The notes beneath the pieces were generated by a model. The model was not told the origin of the DNA and did not search any database. It was given only the letters and a program-made list of their open reading frames with translations. A stretch of DNA of 64,000 nt from assembly GCA_036971475.1 (NCBI GenBank), contig JBAIZL010000006.1, positions 4,849,001-4,913,000 on the forward strand, written 5' to 3'. Shown here one piece after another: positions 1 through 13,160 of the stretch; positions within the stretch are counted from its first letter, which is position 1, and each line of letters begins with the position of its first letter. Made by a program: the position numbers and the translations under genes. Origin of the DNA: Prosapia bicincta. Lineage: Eukaryota > Arthropoda > Insecta > Hemiptera > Cercopidae.

Positions 1-46
1 ATGTGGGAAATTTTATATGTTTTTAAAATATTTTCTGTTTTTCTAG

Positions 47-103
47 TGAGAGCTCGAGAAATGAGGAATGCAATTAGAGAAAAGCTGCGCAAAATACGTG
101 AAG
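47..103 (+). CDS. Exon of unrecognised gene (A)
   Basis: A pyrimidine-rich tract ending in AG at 45-46 precedes an open segment that reads RAREMRNAIREKLRKIRE and stops at a good donor (GTAAG at 104). The exon ends in phase 1. Joined to the next candidate exon at 871 it gives an uninterrupted frame, which is why I treat the two as one gene. The peptide is basic and probably helical; I do not recognise the protein. The alternative is chance splice-like sites around a short open stretch. Confidence 0.35.
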
Positions 104-870
<767 letters not shown>

Positions 871-1002
871 AAGACGCAGCATTCACAGAATATAGAGACT
901 ACAGCTTAATCCCATGCTCCATACCTGATACATCTAACATTCGAAATTTCAGACACACATCAACATACGAAGAGGAGCCATACTACACTACACAGTCCAT
1001 AT
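871..1002 (+). CDS. Exon of unrecognised gene (B)
   Basis: It starts after TTATTTTCAG and ends at a consensus-like donor GTAAGA. With the phase-1 base of exon A it reads EDAAFTEYRDYSLIPCSIP and continues through an RHTSTYEEEPYYTTQSI segment without a stop. It ends in phase 1. The mixed, low-complexity-poor composition looks like real protein, but I recognise no domain. It shares phase with its neighbours at 47, 1738 and 2390. Confidence 0.4.
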
Positions 1003-1737
1003 GTAAGAGAAATGCTATTTTGTTTTTCCCAATCTTCCATTTTGGAATTAAAGTTATTATACTATATGAGGAACAGTTCTTATATTTAATATCCATTTTA
1101 ATATTTTTAAATCTTAAATATATTGCTTCATGATAAAAACACAATAGAAAAAGGAAAGTTTACATATTTCCTTCTATAGTTAGTTACGGTTTAGCCAAGT
1201 AAGTTTGTGCTGAAACCTTAGCTTCCTTCACAGTTACTATTTATCACTAATTTAAACATAACATAATTGTATTGGTAACACAAGGTAACACGTTTGGAAT
1301 GCTTCCATGGCGTTTTCTCTTCAATTCTTCATGGCGTTTTCTGTATATTAAATACACACTGGTTTTCGTCACCTTTTTCATCCGGGCCAAAGCACACCGC
1401 CGTTTGCAATAATCTTTTAATATCATAAATAAAGCTATAGCCATCTGTTTAACCTAATTCCTTTCATTCAATTTATATTTATTCAGCTGTTATATCGTTC
1501 AGTATTTAATATCAGCTGTTTAACTTTAAGATGAAACGTTTAAAACAGCTGCTGTATATATTGCTGGACTTAGATTGAGATTTTGGCAATTTAGTTAAAT
1601 TAGCTTGTATCGTTTTCAAATCATTTAGCTTTATCGTTTTATTAATAGCGATTGTTTTCCTAAAAGTTAATTAAGTTTGTATAGTTTTACTCATGTTTTA
1701 TTCACTTAGTAAATATATTATTTTTTTTAATTTTTAG
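1003..1737. other. Intron-like AT-rich interval
   Basis: I see no gene or repeat in this stretch. The short open frame on the minus strand (1247-1444) has no recognisable domain and is probably chance. Confidence 0.5.
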
Positions 1738-1770
1738 AAACAATGTCACGGCTCCGGCGTTCAGTGGAAG
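1738..1770 (+). CDS. Mini-exon of unrecognised gene (C)
   Basis: TTTTTAG precedes and GTAAGC follows 33 nt that read TMSRLRRSVE in the frame compatible with the next exon. Joining its first two bases (AA) to the phase-1 T of exon B creates TAA at the junction. Either this gene is damaged, or the segment begins a different transcript at its own ATG (1743). Function unknown. Confidence 0.35.
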
Positions 1771-2389
1771 GTAAGCAAATTAAAGTAAATTCCAATTAAA
1801 ACTTTTACACTACATTACTTCACTAATAAAATAAAATAAAATTTATGAACCATAAATATCAAAAAAAAAAAAAAAAATTGTTAAATAATTTGTATTTGTA
1901 AAGAATTGGTAACTCAATATATCTCACAAATATGATGTCACTTGTGTATATTGATATAAAAGAATTTATAAATGATGTAAATGTTGGTGCTGAAACCTCC
2001 TCTAATAAGGTGCACTATGAATACATGCCGGCTTAAGTGAAGTTTAGATAAACCTCTGATATATATCGTGTCTTCTAAGTGTAATTATTGTCGATATAAT
2101 GCTCTTCCACAATAATGCTCTTTATAGAAACGACAACCAATGGTATATTGCCTATTAGTAACATTGTCTACTCTCATCTAACTTTACAAAAACTGTATCT
2201 GTATTTATAACTTGATATCTAGGGAACTTTTACAGTGCTGTCCAAACAGAGCAAAATAAAATCTCATATCAAACGGACACACTTTTAAAAAACTTACAGT
2301 TATTTGTAGTAAGTATTCCATTATTTGTATATTAGATTAAACGTTTTATTTACTAACTTGTAATACAAACAATTTTGGAAACATTATAG
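1771..2389. other. Intron-like AT-rich interval
   Basis: No coding or repeat structure was recognised, apart from a poly-A run at about 1861-1877. Confidence 0.5.
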
Positions 2390-2466
2390 ATGCTTGGGTG
2401 AGTGTCGACTTCCCATCACGGTGTTGTCCATAACAAGTATACAAGGAGAACACTGGGTCACTCAAG
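2390..2466 (+). pseudogene. Exon of unrecognised gene (D), one-base frameshift
   Basis: AG at 2388-2389 and GTAAGT at 2467 bound the exon. Following phase from exon C it reads DAWVSVDF and then runs into TAA. From 2415 in the next frame it reads ITVLSITSIQGEHWVTQ to the donor, again in phase 1. The two halves fit if one base is missing at 2414/2415. This points to a decaying copy or a sequencing error. I do not recognise the family. Confidence 0.4.
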
Positions 2467-3435
2467 GTAAGTTGTTTTCTTTAAATATTTAAATTCTAAA
2501 CCACATGATATATGAGAATTTAATTAACTATTTATTCCTCAAATTTTTAATAATAAAAAATTACCAAATATTTAGTTATTTTAAAACTCAAAACCAGCCT
2601 ATTCTTACGCTACCTTACGGTAACTTTACCATATATTTAATTGATAATAACAAATTTAAACTAATTAAGGTATAATAAACTTTTGTTAAATAAAAACTAA
2701 ATTAGGTCAAACCAGAACTTATTATAAAACTAAATAAGTAAGTTTTATAACAACCCATTTAAGGTAACCCTTCGAAAGTCAAATAGTTTTAATACATGTG
2801 TGACGTTTAATACATGCACAAAATTTAAACCCATGCTTTGCTTGATTTCACAAAGTTCAAAACAATTACGTAATTATTTTAATAAATAGTTAACAACCAA
2901 ATTTAAACATTTTATTGTAACACATATGTCAGTTAAAAAAGACTGTCCATGAGTGAAGCCACTACATAGCAAAACATGAACACAACTTTACCATATGAAT
3001 ACAAGCACAATTATGTCTGTTACAGACTTATAACTGTTATGGAAAATATTTTACCCCTGTCAAGTTATTAATACGCTTTTTCCTGTTTTTATGTTTAAAC
3101 TAAATTAAATATTTTTTTGTTAATTACATTGTTTTACTTCTAGTTTTGTATTAATTGATAATATTTTAATTTTGTGACATTCTCTAAAAGTTTGTAATTT
3201 TGTGTGGCTCCCATGAGGATACCATAATAATAAAATTTGTTTATCTTTCAGCCAACTATATTTACACACTGAACGCCAAACCTAAATTCTACTTGCTCCA
3301 CATTTTTACACATTGTTTGGATAGACACCTTTCGAAATTTCACCTTGCTACAATGCTTCACGACCTTTGGAACCTGGATCAAAATTTTTCTTGCTCACAC
3401 GTTGGCCTAGGTTCAACAACAATTTCGGATAAAAT

Positions 3436-3466
<31 letters not shown>

Positions 3467-4240
3467 AAATTAATGGGGTGTAAACCCGTCGCGTCCGTAC
3501 TTGGTACACGTGCACCCCGGTAGCGGTTATCACCGGCAAAATGACGGAGCTCACAATATTCATTGAACAACAAATTATTACAAACCAATCAAGAAGAATA
3601 CAAGAGACAAAACCGCCCCGGGGTGCCAAAACAAATAAATAGTTGTAATAAAAATAAATCCAGTTTTGTGTTTGTGTTTAATTAGCTGTTTTATTATTTT
3701 AGCAGTTATTTACAAATTTTATGCAAAAATGTGCAAATGTTTTTGACGTATTTTTGCCGAATATGTTTCTAGTTTATTTAAAAATTTATCAAGTTGTGTT
3801 TACTGATACAGAACTCAAATGTAGAAGTTGATGATGATACCCCCATATGAACAAAGGACGAGGTGAAACACAATCAGTTGTTCATAGATTTCAAGAAGTA
3901 AATTATTCTTTTAAAGAAGAATATGGTAGCCTACCCCGAGTACAGCTGACCGAAAGATGGCTAGAGTAGTTTAATAATGCACGACTGAACCACTCACTCA
4001 CCACAGCTTGGCAGCTTGCGGAAACTAGTTTTTCCTTTGCTGGGCATTCTAATGACAATTTCTTTTTTCTGTTGCTGAGATTCAAGGATTGGAAAGAATG
4101 TGAATTTCTTTGGTTTTAATATATAAAATAGATTATGAGAAGCGTGTAACATGTATATAAAGTACTATGGCCAATTACTGTTTTAAACTTAAAAGACATT
4201 GGAATTAAGAATCTAATCCTTGAAAATTAATTTTAATCAA
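2467..4240. other. Non-coding interval, poly-A tract
   Basis: A possible further exon of the upstream gene begins after TTATCTTTCAG at 3252 (reads ANYIYTLNAKPKFYLLHIFTH in the matching phase), but no donor is evident. A run of about 28 A at 3436-3463 accounts for the open frames nearby. Nothing else was recognised. Confidence 0.4.
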
Positions 4241-4241
4241 A

Positions 4242-4400
4242 AGTATGGTAATCAGTGAAATGAATAATAGGTACTTACGTATTATACGGAGGCCACTATT
4301 GTACAAATATTATTTAAATGTGGTAAAAATGCTTACTACACACCCCCAATGTAATGCATACAAAATGAATAAAAAACGTGTTCTGAAGCTAATTAGTTCT
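4242..4400. repeat. Satellite-edge unit, copy 1
   Basis: About 150 bp here recurs, nearly identical, at about 5780-5935, inside the satellite array. It starts at GGTAATCAGTGAAATGAATA and ends at the GTTCTGAA that leads into satellite monomers. It looks like the original array boundary, later copied into the array interior. Confidence 0.8.
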
Positions 4401-7400
4401 GAAGAACTAAGAGATATCGAGGGATGAATAATAGGCAATACATCTGATATAGTGTAAAGATACGGTGTAAAGAAAGAGGTGGACGACACAGTCAGGAAGA
4501 TTGCGAGGTATAGATCAAGAATAAGCACGAAGAACTAAGAGATATCGAGGGATGAATAATAGGGAATACATCTGATATAGTGTAAAGATACGGTGTAAAG
4601 AAAGAGGTGGACGACACAGCCAGGATGATTGCGAGGTATAGATCAAGAATAAGCACGAAGAACTAAGAGATATCGAGGGATGAATAATAGGGAATACATC
4701 TGATATAGTGTAAAGATACGGTGTAAAGAAAGAGGTGGACGACACAGCCAGTAGGATTGCGAGGTATAGATCAAGAATAAGCACGAAGAACCAAGAGATA
4801 TCGAGGGATGAATAATAGGGAATACATCTGATATAGTGTAAAGATACGGTGTAAAGAAAGAGGTGGACGACACAGCCAGGAGGATTGCGAGGTATAGATC
4901 AAGAATAAGCACGAAGAACTAAGAGATATCGAGGGATGAATAATAGGGAATACATCTGATATAGTGTAAAGATACGGTGTAAAGAAAGAGGAGGATGACA
5001 CAGCCAGGAGAATTGAGAGGTATAGATCAAGAATAAGTACGAAGAACTAAGAGATATCGAGGGGTGAATAATAGGGAATAAATCTGTTATAGTGTAAATA
5101 TACGGTGTAAAGAAAGAGGTGGACGACAGCCAGGAGAATCGCGAAGTATAGATAAAGAAGCACGCCGAAGTAAGAGATATTAGAGGGGGTGAATATTAGA
5201 GAATATATCTGTTATAGTGTAAAGATACGGTGTAAAGAAAGAGGAGGATGACACAGCCAGGAGAATTGAGAGGTATAGATCAAGAATAAGTACGAAGAAC
5301 TAAGAGATATCGAGGGGTGAATAATAGGGAATAAATCTGTTATAGTGTAAATATACGGTGTAAAGAAAGAGGAGGATGACACAGCCAGGAGAATTGAGAG
5401 GTATAGATCAAGAATAAGTACGAAGAACTAAGAGATATCGAGGGGTGAATAATAGGGAATAAATCTGTTATAGTGTAAATATACGGTGTAAAGAAAGAGG
5501 TGGACGACAGCCAGGAGAATCGCGAAGTATAGATAAAGAAGCACGCCGAAGTAAGAGATATTAGAGGGGGTGAATATTAGAGAATATATCTGTTATAGTG
5601 TAAAGATACGATATGCAGTAAAGAAGTGTAGGATACGAGGTAAAGAAAGAGGTGGAAGACATAACTAGATGGATAGCGAGGTATAGATAATGAATAAGCA
5701 TGAAGAACTAAGAGATATCAGAGAGATGAATACTAGAGAATAAATCTGTTATAGTGTAAAAATAAGTTGTATAGGAAGCCTATGGTAATCAGTGAAATGA
5801 ATAGTAGGTACTTACGTGTTATACGGAGGCCACTATTGTACAAATATTATTTAAAAGTGATAAAAATGCTTACTACACACCCCCAATGTAATGCATATAA
5901 AATGTATCAAAAACATGTTCTGAAATCTAAGAGATATCAAGGGGTGAATAATAGGGAATACATCTGTTATAGTGTAAAGATATGGTGTAAAGAAAGAGGT
6001 GGACGACACAGCCAGGAGGATAGCGAGGTATAGATCAAGAATAAGCACGAAGAACTAAGTGACAGCAAATAGGGAATACATCTGTTATAGTGTGAAGATA
6101 TGGTGTAAAGAAAGAGGTGGACGACACAGCCAGGAGGATAGCGAGGTATAGATCAAGAATAAGCACGAAGAACTAAGTGACAGCAAATAGGGAATACATC
6201 TGTTATAGTGTAAAGATATGGTGTAAAGAAAGAGGTGGACGACACAGCCAGGAGGATAGCGAGGTATAGATCAAGAATAAGCACGAAGAACTAAGTGACA
6301 GCAGAGGGGTGAATAATAGGGAATACATCTGTTATAGTGTGAAGATACGGTGTAAAGAAAGAAGTGGACGACACAGCCAAGAGGATAGCATGATATAGAT
6401 AAAGAATAAGCACGAAGAACTAAGAGATATCGAGGGGTGAATAATAGGGAATACATCTGTTATAGTGTAAATATACAGTGTAAAGAAAGAGGTGGACGAC
6501 ACAGCCAGGAGGATAGCGAGACATAGATCAAGAATAAGCACGAAGAACTAAGAGATAGCAGAGGGGTGAATAATAGGGAATACATCTATTATAGTGTAAA
6601 TATACAGTGAAAAGAAAGAGGTGGACGACACAGCCAGGAGGATAGCGAGGTATAGATCAAGAATAAGCACGAAGAACTGAGAGATAGCAGAGGGGTGAAT
6701 AATAAGGAATACATCTGTTATAGTGTAAAGATACGGTGTAAAGAAAGAGGTGGACGACACAGCCAGGAGGATAGCGAGGCATAGATCAAGAATAAGCACG
6801 AAGAACTAAGAGATATTAGAGGGGATGAATAATAGGGAATACATCTGTTATAGTGTAAAGATACGGTGTAAAGAAAGAGGTGGACGACACAGTCAGGAGG
6901 ATAGCGAGGCATAGATAAAGAATTAGCACGAAGAACTAAGAGATAGCAGAGGGGTGAATAATAGGGAATACATCTGTTATAGTGTAAAGATACGGTGTAA
7001 AGAAAGAGGTGGACGACACAGCCAGGAGGATAGCCAGGCATAGATCAAGAATAAGTACGAAGAACTAAGAGATATTAGAGGGGGTGAATAATAGGGAATA
7101 CATCTGTTATAGTGTAAAGATACGGTGTAAAGAAAGAGGTGGACGACACAGCCAGGAGGATAGCGAGGCATAGATCAAGAATAAGCACGAAGAACTAAGA
7201 GATATTAGAGGGGGTGAATAATAGGGAATACATCTGTTATAGTGTAAAGATACGGTGTAAAGAAAGAGGTGGACAACACAGCCAGGAGGATAGCGAGGCA
7301 TAGATAAAGAATTAGCACGAAGAACTAAGAGATAGCAGAGGGGTGAATAATAGGGAATACATCTGTTATAGTGTGAAGATACGGTGTAAAGAAAGAAGTG

Positions 7401-9458
7401 GACGACACAGCCAAGAGGATAGCATGATATAGATAAAGAATAAGCACGAAGAACTAAGAGATATCGAGGGGTGAATAATAGGGAATACATCTGTTATAGT
7501 GAAAATATACAGTGTAAAGAAAGAGGTGGACGACACAGCCAGGAGGATAGCGAGACATAGATCAAGAATAAGCACGAAGAACTAAGAGATAGCAGAGGGG
7601 TGAATAATAGGGAATACATCTGTTATAGTGTAAATATACGGTGTAAAGAAAGAGGTGGACGACACAGCCAGGAGGATAGCGAGGTATAGATCAAGAATAA
7701 GCACGAAGAACTAAGAGATAGCAGAGGGGTGAATAATAGGGGATACATCTGTTATAGTGTAAAGATACGGTGTAAAGAAAGAGGTGGACGACACATCCAG
7801 GAGGATAGCGAGGCATAGATCAAGAATAAGTACGAAGAACTAAGAGATATTAGAGGGGCTGAATAATAGGGAATACATCTGTTATAGTGTAAAGATATGG
7901 TGTAAAGAAAGAGGTGGACAACACAGCCAGGAGGATAGCGAGGCATAGATCAAGAATAAGCACGAAGAACTAAGAGATATTAGAGGGGGTGAATAATAGG
8001 GAATACATCTGTTATAGTGTAAAGATACGGTGTAAAGAAAGAGGTGGACGACACAGCCAGGAGGATAGCGAGGCATAGATCAAGAATAAGTACGAAGAAC
8101 TAAGAGATATTAGAGGGGGTGAATAATAGGAAATACATCTGTTATAGTGTAAAGATATGGTGTAAAGAAAGAGGTGGACGACACAGCCAGGAGGATAGCG
8201 AGGCATAGATCAAGAATAAGCACGAAGAACTAAGAGATATTAGAGGGGGTGAATAATAGGGAATACATCTGTTATAGTGTAAAGATACGGTGTAAAGAAA
8301 GAGGTGGACGACACAGCCAGGAGGATAGCGAGGCATAGATAAAGAATTAGCACGAAGAACTAAGAGATAGCAGAGGGATGAATAATAGGGAAAACATCTG
8401 TTATGGTGTAAAGATACGGTGTAAAGAAAGAGGTGGACGACACAGCCAGGAGGATAGCGAGGCATAGATCAAGAATAAGCACGAAGAACTAAGAGATATT
8501 AGAGGGGGGGAATCATAGGGAATACATCTGTTATAGTGTAAAGATACGGTGTAAAGAAAGAGGTGGACGACACAGCCAGGAGGATAGCGAGGTATAGATC
8601 AAGAATAAGCACGAAGAACTAAGTGACAGCAGAGGGGTGAATAATAGGGAATACATCTGTTATAGTGTGAAGATACGGTGTAAAGAAAGAAGTGGACGAC
8701 ACAGCCAAGAGGATAGCATGATATAGATAAAGAATAAGCACGAAGAACTAAGAGATATCGAGGGGTGAATAATAGGGAATACATCTGTTATAGTGTAAAT
8801 ATACGGTGTAAAGAAAGAGGTGGACGACACAGCCAGGAGGATAGCGAGACATAGATCAAGAATAAGCACGAAGAACTAAGAGATATCAGAGGGGTGAATA
8901 ATAGGGAATACATCTGTTATAGTGTAAAGATACCGTGTAAAGAAAGAGGTGGACGACACAGCCAGGAGGATAGCGAGACATAGATCAAGAATAAGCACGA
9001 AGAACTAAGAGATAGCAGAGGGGTGAATAATAGGGAATACATCTGTTATAGTGTAAATATACGGTGTAAAGAAAGAGGTGGAAGAGACTGCCAGGAGGAT
9101 AGCGAGGTATAGATAATGAATAAGCACGAAGAACTGAGAAATATCGGAGGGGTGAATAATATAGAATAAATCTGTTATAGTGTAAAAATACGATGAAAAG
9201 AAAGAGGTGGAAGACACAGCATTTATTAGTTAGTGAGGTATTGAGCTATAGTTAAAGTATAAGCACGAAGAACTAAGAGATATCATAGGGGTGATTAACA
9301 GAGAATAAATCTGTTATAGTGTAAAAATACGATGACAAGAAAGAGGTGGAAGACACAGCTAGGAGGATAGCGAGGTATAGATAAAGAATAAGCACGCAGA
9401 AGTAAGAGATATCACAGGGGTGAATAATAGGGAATTATTCTGGTATAGTGTAAAGATA
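4400..9458. repeat. ~129-bp satellite array (about 39 monomers)
   Basis: Tandem monomers of 128-130 bp share blocks such as GAAGAACTAAGAGATA, GGGAATACATCTGTTATAG and AAAGAAAGAGGTGGACGACA. Period is 128 bp near the left end and 130 bp around 7750-8270. Homogeneity is high centrally and falls at both edges. The recurrent minus-strand reading frames of 60-130 aa are by-products of the repeat, not genes. A second copy of the edge unit interrupts the array at about 5780-5935. Some monomers recur as a higher-order block (see findings). Confidence 0.95.
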
Positions 9459-12232
9459 TATATTCTTACGATCTTTTAAATAGGTAATTCTACATTAATG
9501 CCCCTTGTAATATTTAGCATATATTCTTACGATCACCTAAATAAGTAGTTCTTCATTAATTGCCTTTTGGAATATTTATTATTTATTCCTACGATCACTC
9601 AAATAAGTAATTCTAAATTAAATACCTCTTGGAATATTTAACATATATTCTTACGATCACCTAAATAGGTAATTCTACATTAATTGCCCCTTGGAATATT
9701 TAATATATATTCTTACGATCACCTAAATAGTAATTCTACATTAATTGCCCCATGGAATATTTAATATAGATTCTTATGATCATCTGAGAAAGTAATTCTA
9801 CATTAATTGTCCCTTGTAAATTTTCAACATTAGCTATAGTTGAGACATCTATAATCTTACGATCACTTAAATAGGTAATTCTAAATTAAATACCTCTTGG
9901 AATATTTAATATATATTCTTACGATCACCTAAATAGGTAATTCTACATTAATTGCCCCTTGGAATATTTATTATATATTCTTACGATCACCTAAATAGGT
10001 AATTCTACATTAATTGCCCCATGGAATATTTAATATAGATTCTTATGATCATCTGAGAAAGTAATTCTACATTAATTGTCCCCTGTAAATTTTCAACATT
10101 AGCTATAGTTGAAACATCTATAATCTTACGATCACTTAAATAGGTAATTCTAAATTAAATACCTCTTGGAATATTTAATATATATTCTTACAATCACCTA
10201 AATAGGTAATTCTACATTAAATACCTCTTGGAATATTTAACATATATTCTTACGATCACCTAAATAGGTAATTCTACATTAATTGCCCCTTGGAAACTTC
10301 AACATATATCTTAAGATCTCGTAAATAAATAATTCTACATAATTGCCAGTTGGACTATTCAACATACATTCTTACGATCACTTAAATAATCAATCTACAT
10401 TAATTGTTCCTTGGAATATGTAACATATATTCTCACGATCATGTAATTAATTATTTCTACAATAATTGTTCCCTAGATTGTTTTAAATTTCAATCTCATG
10501 ATTTACCTAAATAGTTTATTCTACATTAATTTCCAATTTGTATAATTTAACATATATTTTTACTATTTATTAGGAATATACAGTGGTTTAATGTAATAAT
10601 AAATACACTAAAACCTCTTAACCAAAACTTTCTTTAATTTACCCTTACGTACATTTCAGTGGCCAAGTAACCATCCTCAGAAGGATAACATACAAAGACT
10701 GATGAAATGTACATAAGGGTAAAATAAAGAAAGTGTGTGGTTAAGAGGTTTTAGTGTATTTATTATGTATTTTTACGATCACTTAAATACGTAATTCTAC
10801 ATTAATTTCCCCCTTGGATTATTTAACATAAATTCTTACGATTACTAAAATAGGTATTTCTAAATTAATTTCCCTTTGGATAATTCAACATTTATTCTTA
10901 CGATCACCTAAATAAGTAATTCTACATTAATTGCCTCTTGGAATATTTAATATATATTCGTACGATCATTTTAATAGGTCATTATACATTAATTGCCCCT
11001 TGGAATATTTAACTTATATTTTTACGACGACCTAAATAAGTAATTCTACATTAATTTCCCCTTGGATAATTCAACATATATTCTTACGATCACTTAAATA
11101 AGTAATTCTACATTAATTGCCTCTTGGAATATTTAATATATATTCGTACGATCATTTAAATAGGTCATTATACATTAATTGCCCCTTGGAATATTTAACT
11201 TATATTTTTACGACGACCTAAATAAGTAATTCTACATTAATTTCCCCTTGGATAATTCAACATATATTCTTATGATCACTTAAATAAGTAATTCTACATT
11301 AATTGCCTCTTGTAATATTTATTATAAATTCTTACGTACACCTAATAAAGTAATTCTACATTAATTTCCCCTTTGATAATTCAACATATATTCTTACGAT
11401 CACTTAAATAAGTAATTCTACATTAATTGCCTCTTGTAATATTTATTATATATTCTTACGTACACCTAATAAAATAATTCTACATTAATTTCCCCTTGGA
11501 TAATTCAACATATATTCTTACGATCACTTAAATAAGTAATTCTACATTAATTTCCCCTTGGATAATTCAACATATATTCTTACGATCACTTAAATAAGTA
11601 ATTCTACATTAATTTCCCCTTGGATAATTCAACATATATTCTTACGATCACTTAAATAAGTAATTCTAAATTAATTGCCTCTTGTAATATTTATTATATA
11701 TTCTTACGTACACCTAATAAAGTAATTCTACATTAATTGTTCCTTATTTTCTTTTAATATTCAATCTTTTGATCATTTAAATAGTTAATTCTACATTAAT
11801 TTCCCCTTGGATTATTTAACATAAATTCTTACGATTACTAAAATAGTTAATTCTAAATTAATTTCCCTTTGGATAATTCAACATTTATTCTTACGATCAC
11901 CTAAGTATGTAATTCTACATTAATTGCCTCTTAGAATATTTAATATATATTCGTACGATCATTTAAATAGGTCATTATACATTAATTGCCCCTTGGAATA
12001 TTTAACTTATATTTTTACGACGACCTAAATAAGTAATTCTACATTAATTTCCCCTTGGATAATTCAACATATATTCTTACGATCACTTAAATAAGTAATT
12101 CTACATTAATTGCCCCTTGTAATGTTTAACATATACTCTTACAACCTCTTAAGAAATTCTACATTAATTGCCTCTTGGAATATTTAGCATATATTTTTAC
12201 GATCACCTAAATAGTTAAATTATTAAACACTT
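9459..12232. repeat. ~62-bp satellite array (about 40 units)
   Basis: Units of roughly 60-64 bp carry the shared blocks TATTCTTACGATCAC, TAATTCTACATTAATTGCC and CCTTGGAATATTTAA. The array begins directly where the 129-bp satellite stops. It is interrupted by a foldback MITE at 10598-10764. Units vary more than in the neighbouring satellite, and local blocks of several units are themselves repeated (for example around 10920-11290 and 11400-11730). Confidence 0.93.
10598..10764. mobile_element. Foldback MITE inside the 62-bp satellite
   Basis: The two arms, 10598-10658 and 10703-10764, are about 90% complementary inverted repeats around a 44-bp centre; each outer end reads AATAAATACACTAAAACCTC. 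There is no coding capacity. It splits the satellite and is absent from the other units. Superfamily is not assignable from the ends alone. Confidence 0.88.
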
Positions 12233-12770
12233 GTAAATATTTACAAACGTTCCTATAGTAGCACTTACTCCTGTTACGGTCTGAGTTGACAATGGGACAC
12301 ATAGGACAAAGGACGACCGTCCTCATGCAATGGGTCTGAGTTACAGACTTTACTTGAGTTATGGTCTGAGTTGACAATGGGACACATAGGACAAAGGACA
12401 GCCGTCCTCATGCAATGGGTCTGAGTTACAGACTTTACTTGAGTTACGGTCTGAGTTGACAATGGGACACATAGGACAAAGGACGGCCGTCCTCATGCAA
12501 TGGGTCCGAGTTACAGACTTTACTTGAGTTACGGTCTGAGTTGACAATGGGACACATAGGACAAAGGACGGCCGTCCTCATGCAATGGGTCTGAATTACA
12601 GACTGTACTTGAGTTACGGTCTGAGTTGACAATGGGACACAAGGACAAAGGACGGCCGTCCTCAACATATATAAGTAAGTGCTACTATAGGCAAGTTTGT
12701 AAATATTTACAAGTGTTTAGTGAAAACTAGTAGCTCACGTGAAGATGGTATCAACATATAAGTTAATTTA
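12222..12770. mobile_element. PLE family-1 foldback with central 85-bp array
   Basis: The outer arms are inverted: AACACTTGTAAATATTTACA near 12224 on the left matches the reverse of TGTAAATATTTACAAGTGTT near 12700, and CTATAGTAGCACTTAC mirrors GTAAGTGCTACTATAG. The tail GAAGATGG followed by TCAACA also ends the PLE copies at 40540 and 61160. The element sits at the right end of the 62-bp satellite. It encodes no protein; the array in its centre is annotated separately. Confidence 0.8.
12274..12665 (+). repeat. Five tandem 85-bp units carrying a hammerhead-like motif
   Basis: GGTCTGAGTTGACAATGG occurs at 12278, 12363, 12448, 12533 and 12618, spaced exactly 85 bp. Each unit keeps the family-1 stem I strand CTGAG, the core TTGACAAT and a palindromic block GGACGGCCGTCC followed by TC. 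The GAAA of the intact copies is CAAA here, so these units probably cannot cleave. Short tandem units with one ribozyme-like motif each resemble known hammerhead-bearing satellites. Confidence 0.75.
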
Positions 12771-13160
12771 TATGAATGGTACCTTGGATTATTTTGATAT
12801 ATTTTTCTACGATCACTTAAATAGTTAGTTATACATTAATTGTTGCTTAGCTTATTTTACTACTTAACCTTATAATCAGTTAATTAGTTCAATTTATGTT
12901 AATTGTTCCTTGGATTATCTAAAATATAATCTTAAATTCAACTTATCATGATCACACACAGTTGTTCTACATTAAGTACCTTAGATTATTTTAACACCTA
13001 TTCTTACCACTAACTACTTGGAATACTTTACTGTGTTACTCTGTCAGTTCTAGAATTATTTAATGTGATCATAAGATTGATACTTAATCTTATGATCACT
13101 TGAATAGTTAATTCTATATAAATTTACATTTGGATTATTTAAGATATAGGCTACATTAAA
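12771..13160. repeat. Diverged 62-bp satellite units
   Basis: Scattered recognisable blocks (TACGATCACTTAAATAGTTA, ACATTAATTGTT, CCTTGGATTATTT) show decayed units of the 62-bp satellite continuing beyond the foldback. Confidence 0.7.

Noticed and set aside
4515..9217. Many minus-strand reading frames of 60-130 aa with repeated PRYPPGCVVHLFLYTVSLHY-like peptides
   Set aside because: They track the satellite period exactly and overlap one another in several frames. This is repeat-derived, not coding.
9459..12232. CRISPR-like array (regular ~62-bp repeats)
   Set aside because: Whole units are repeated with no unique spacers, and the genome is eukaryotic; it is a satellite.
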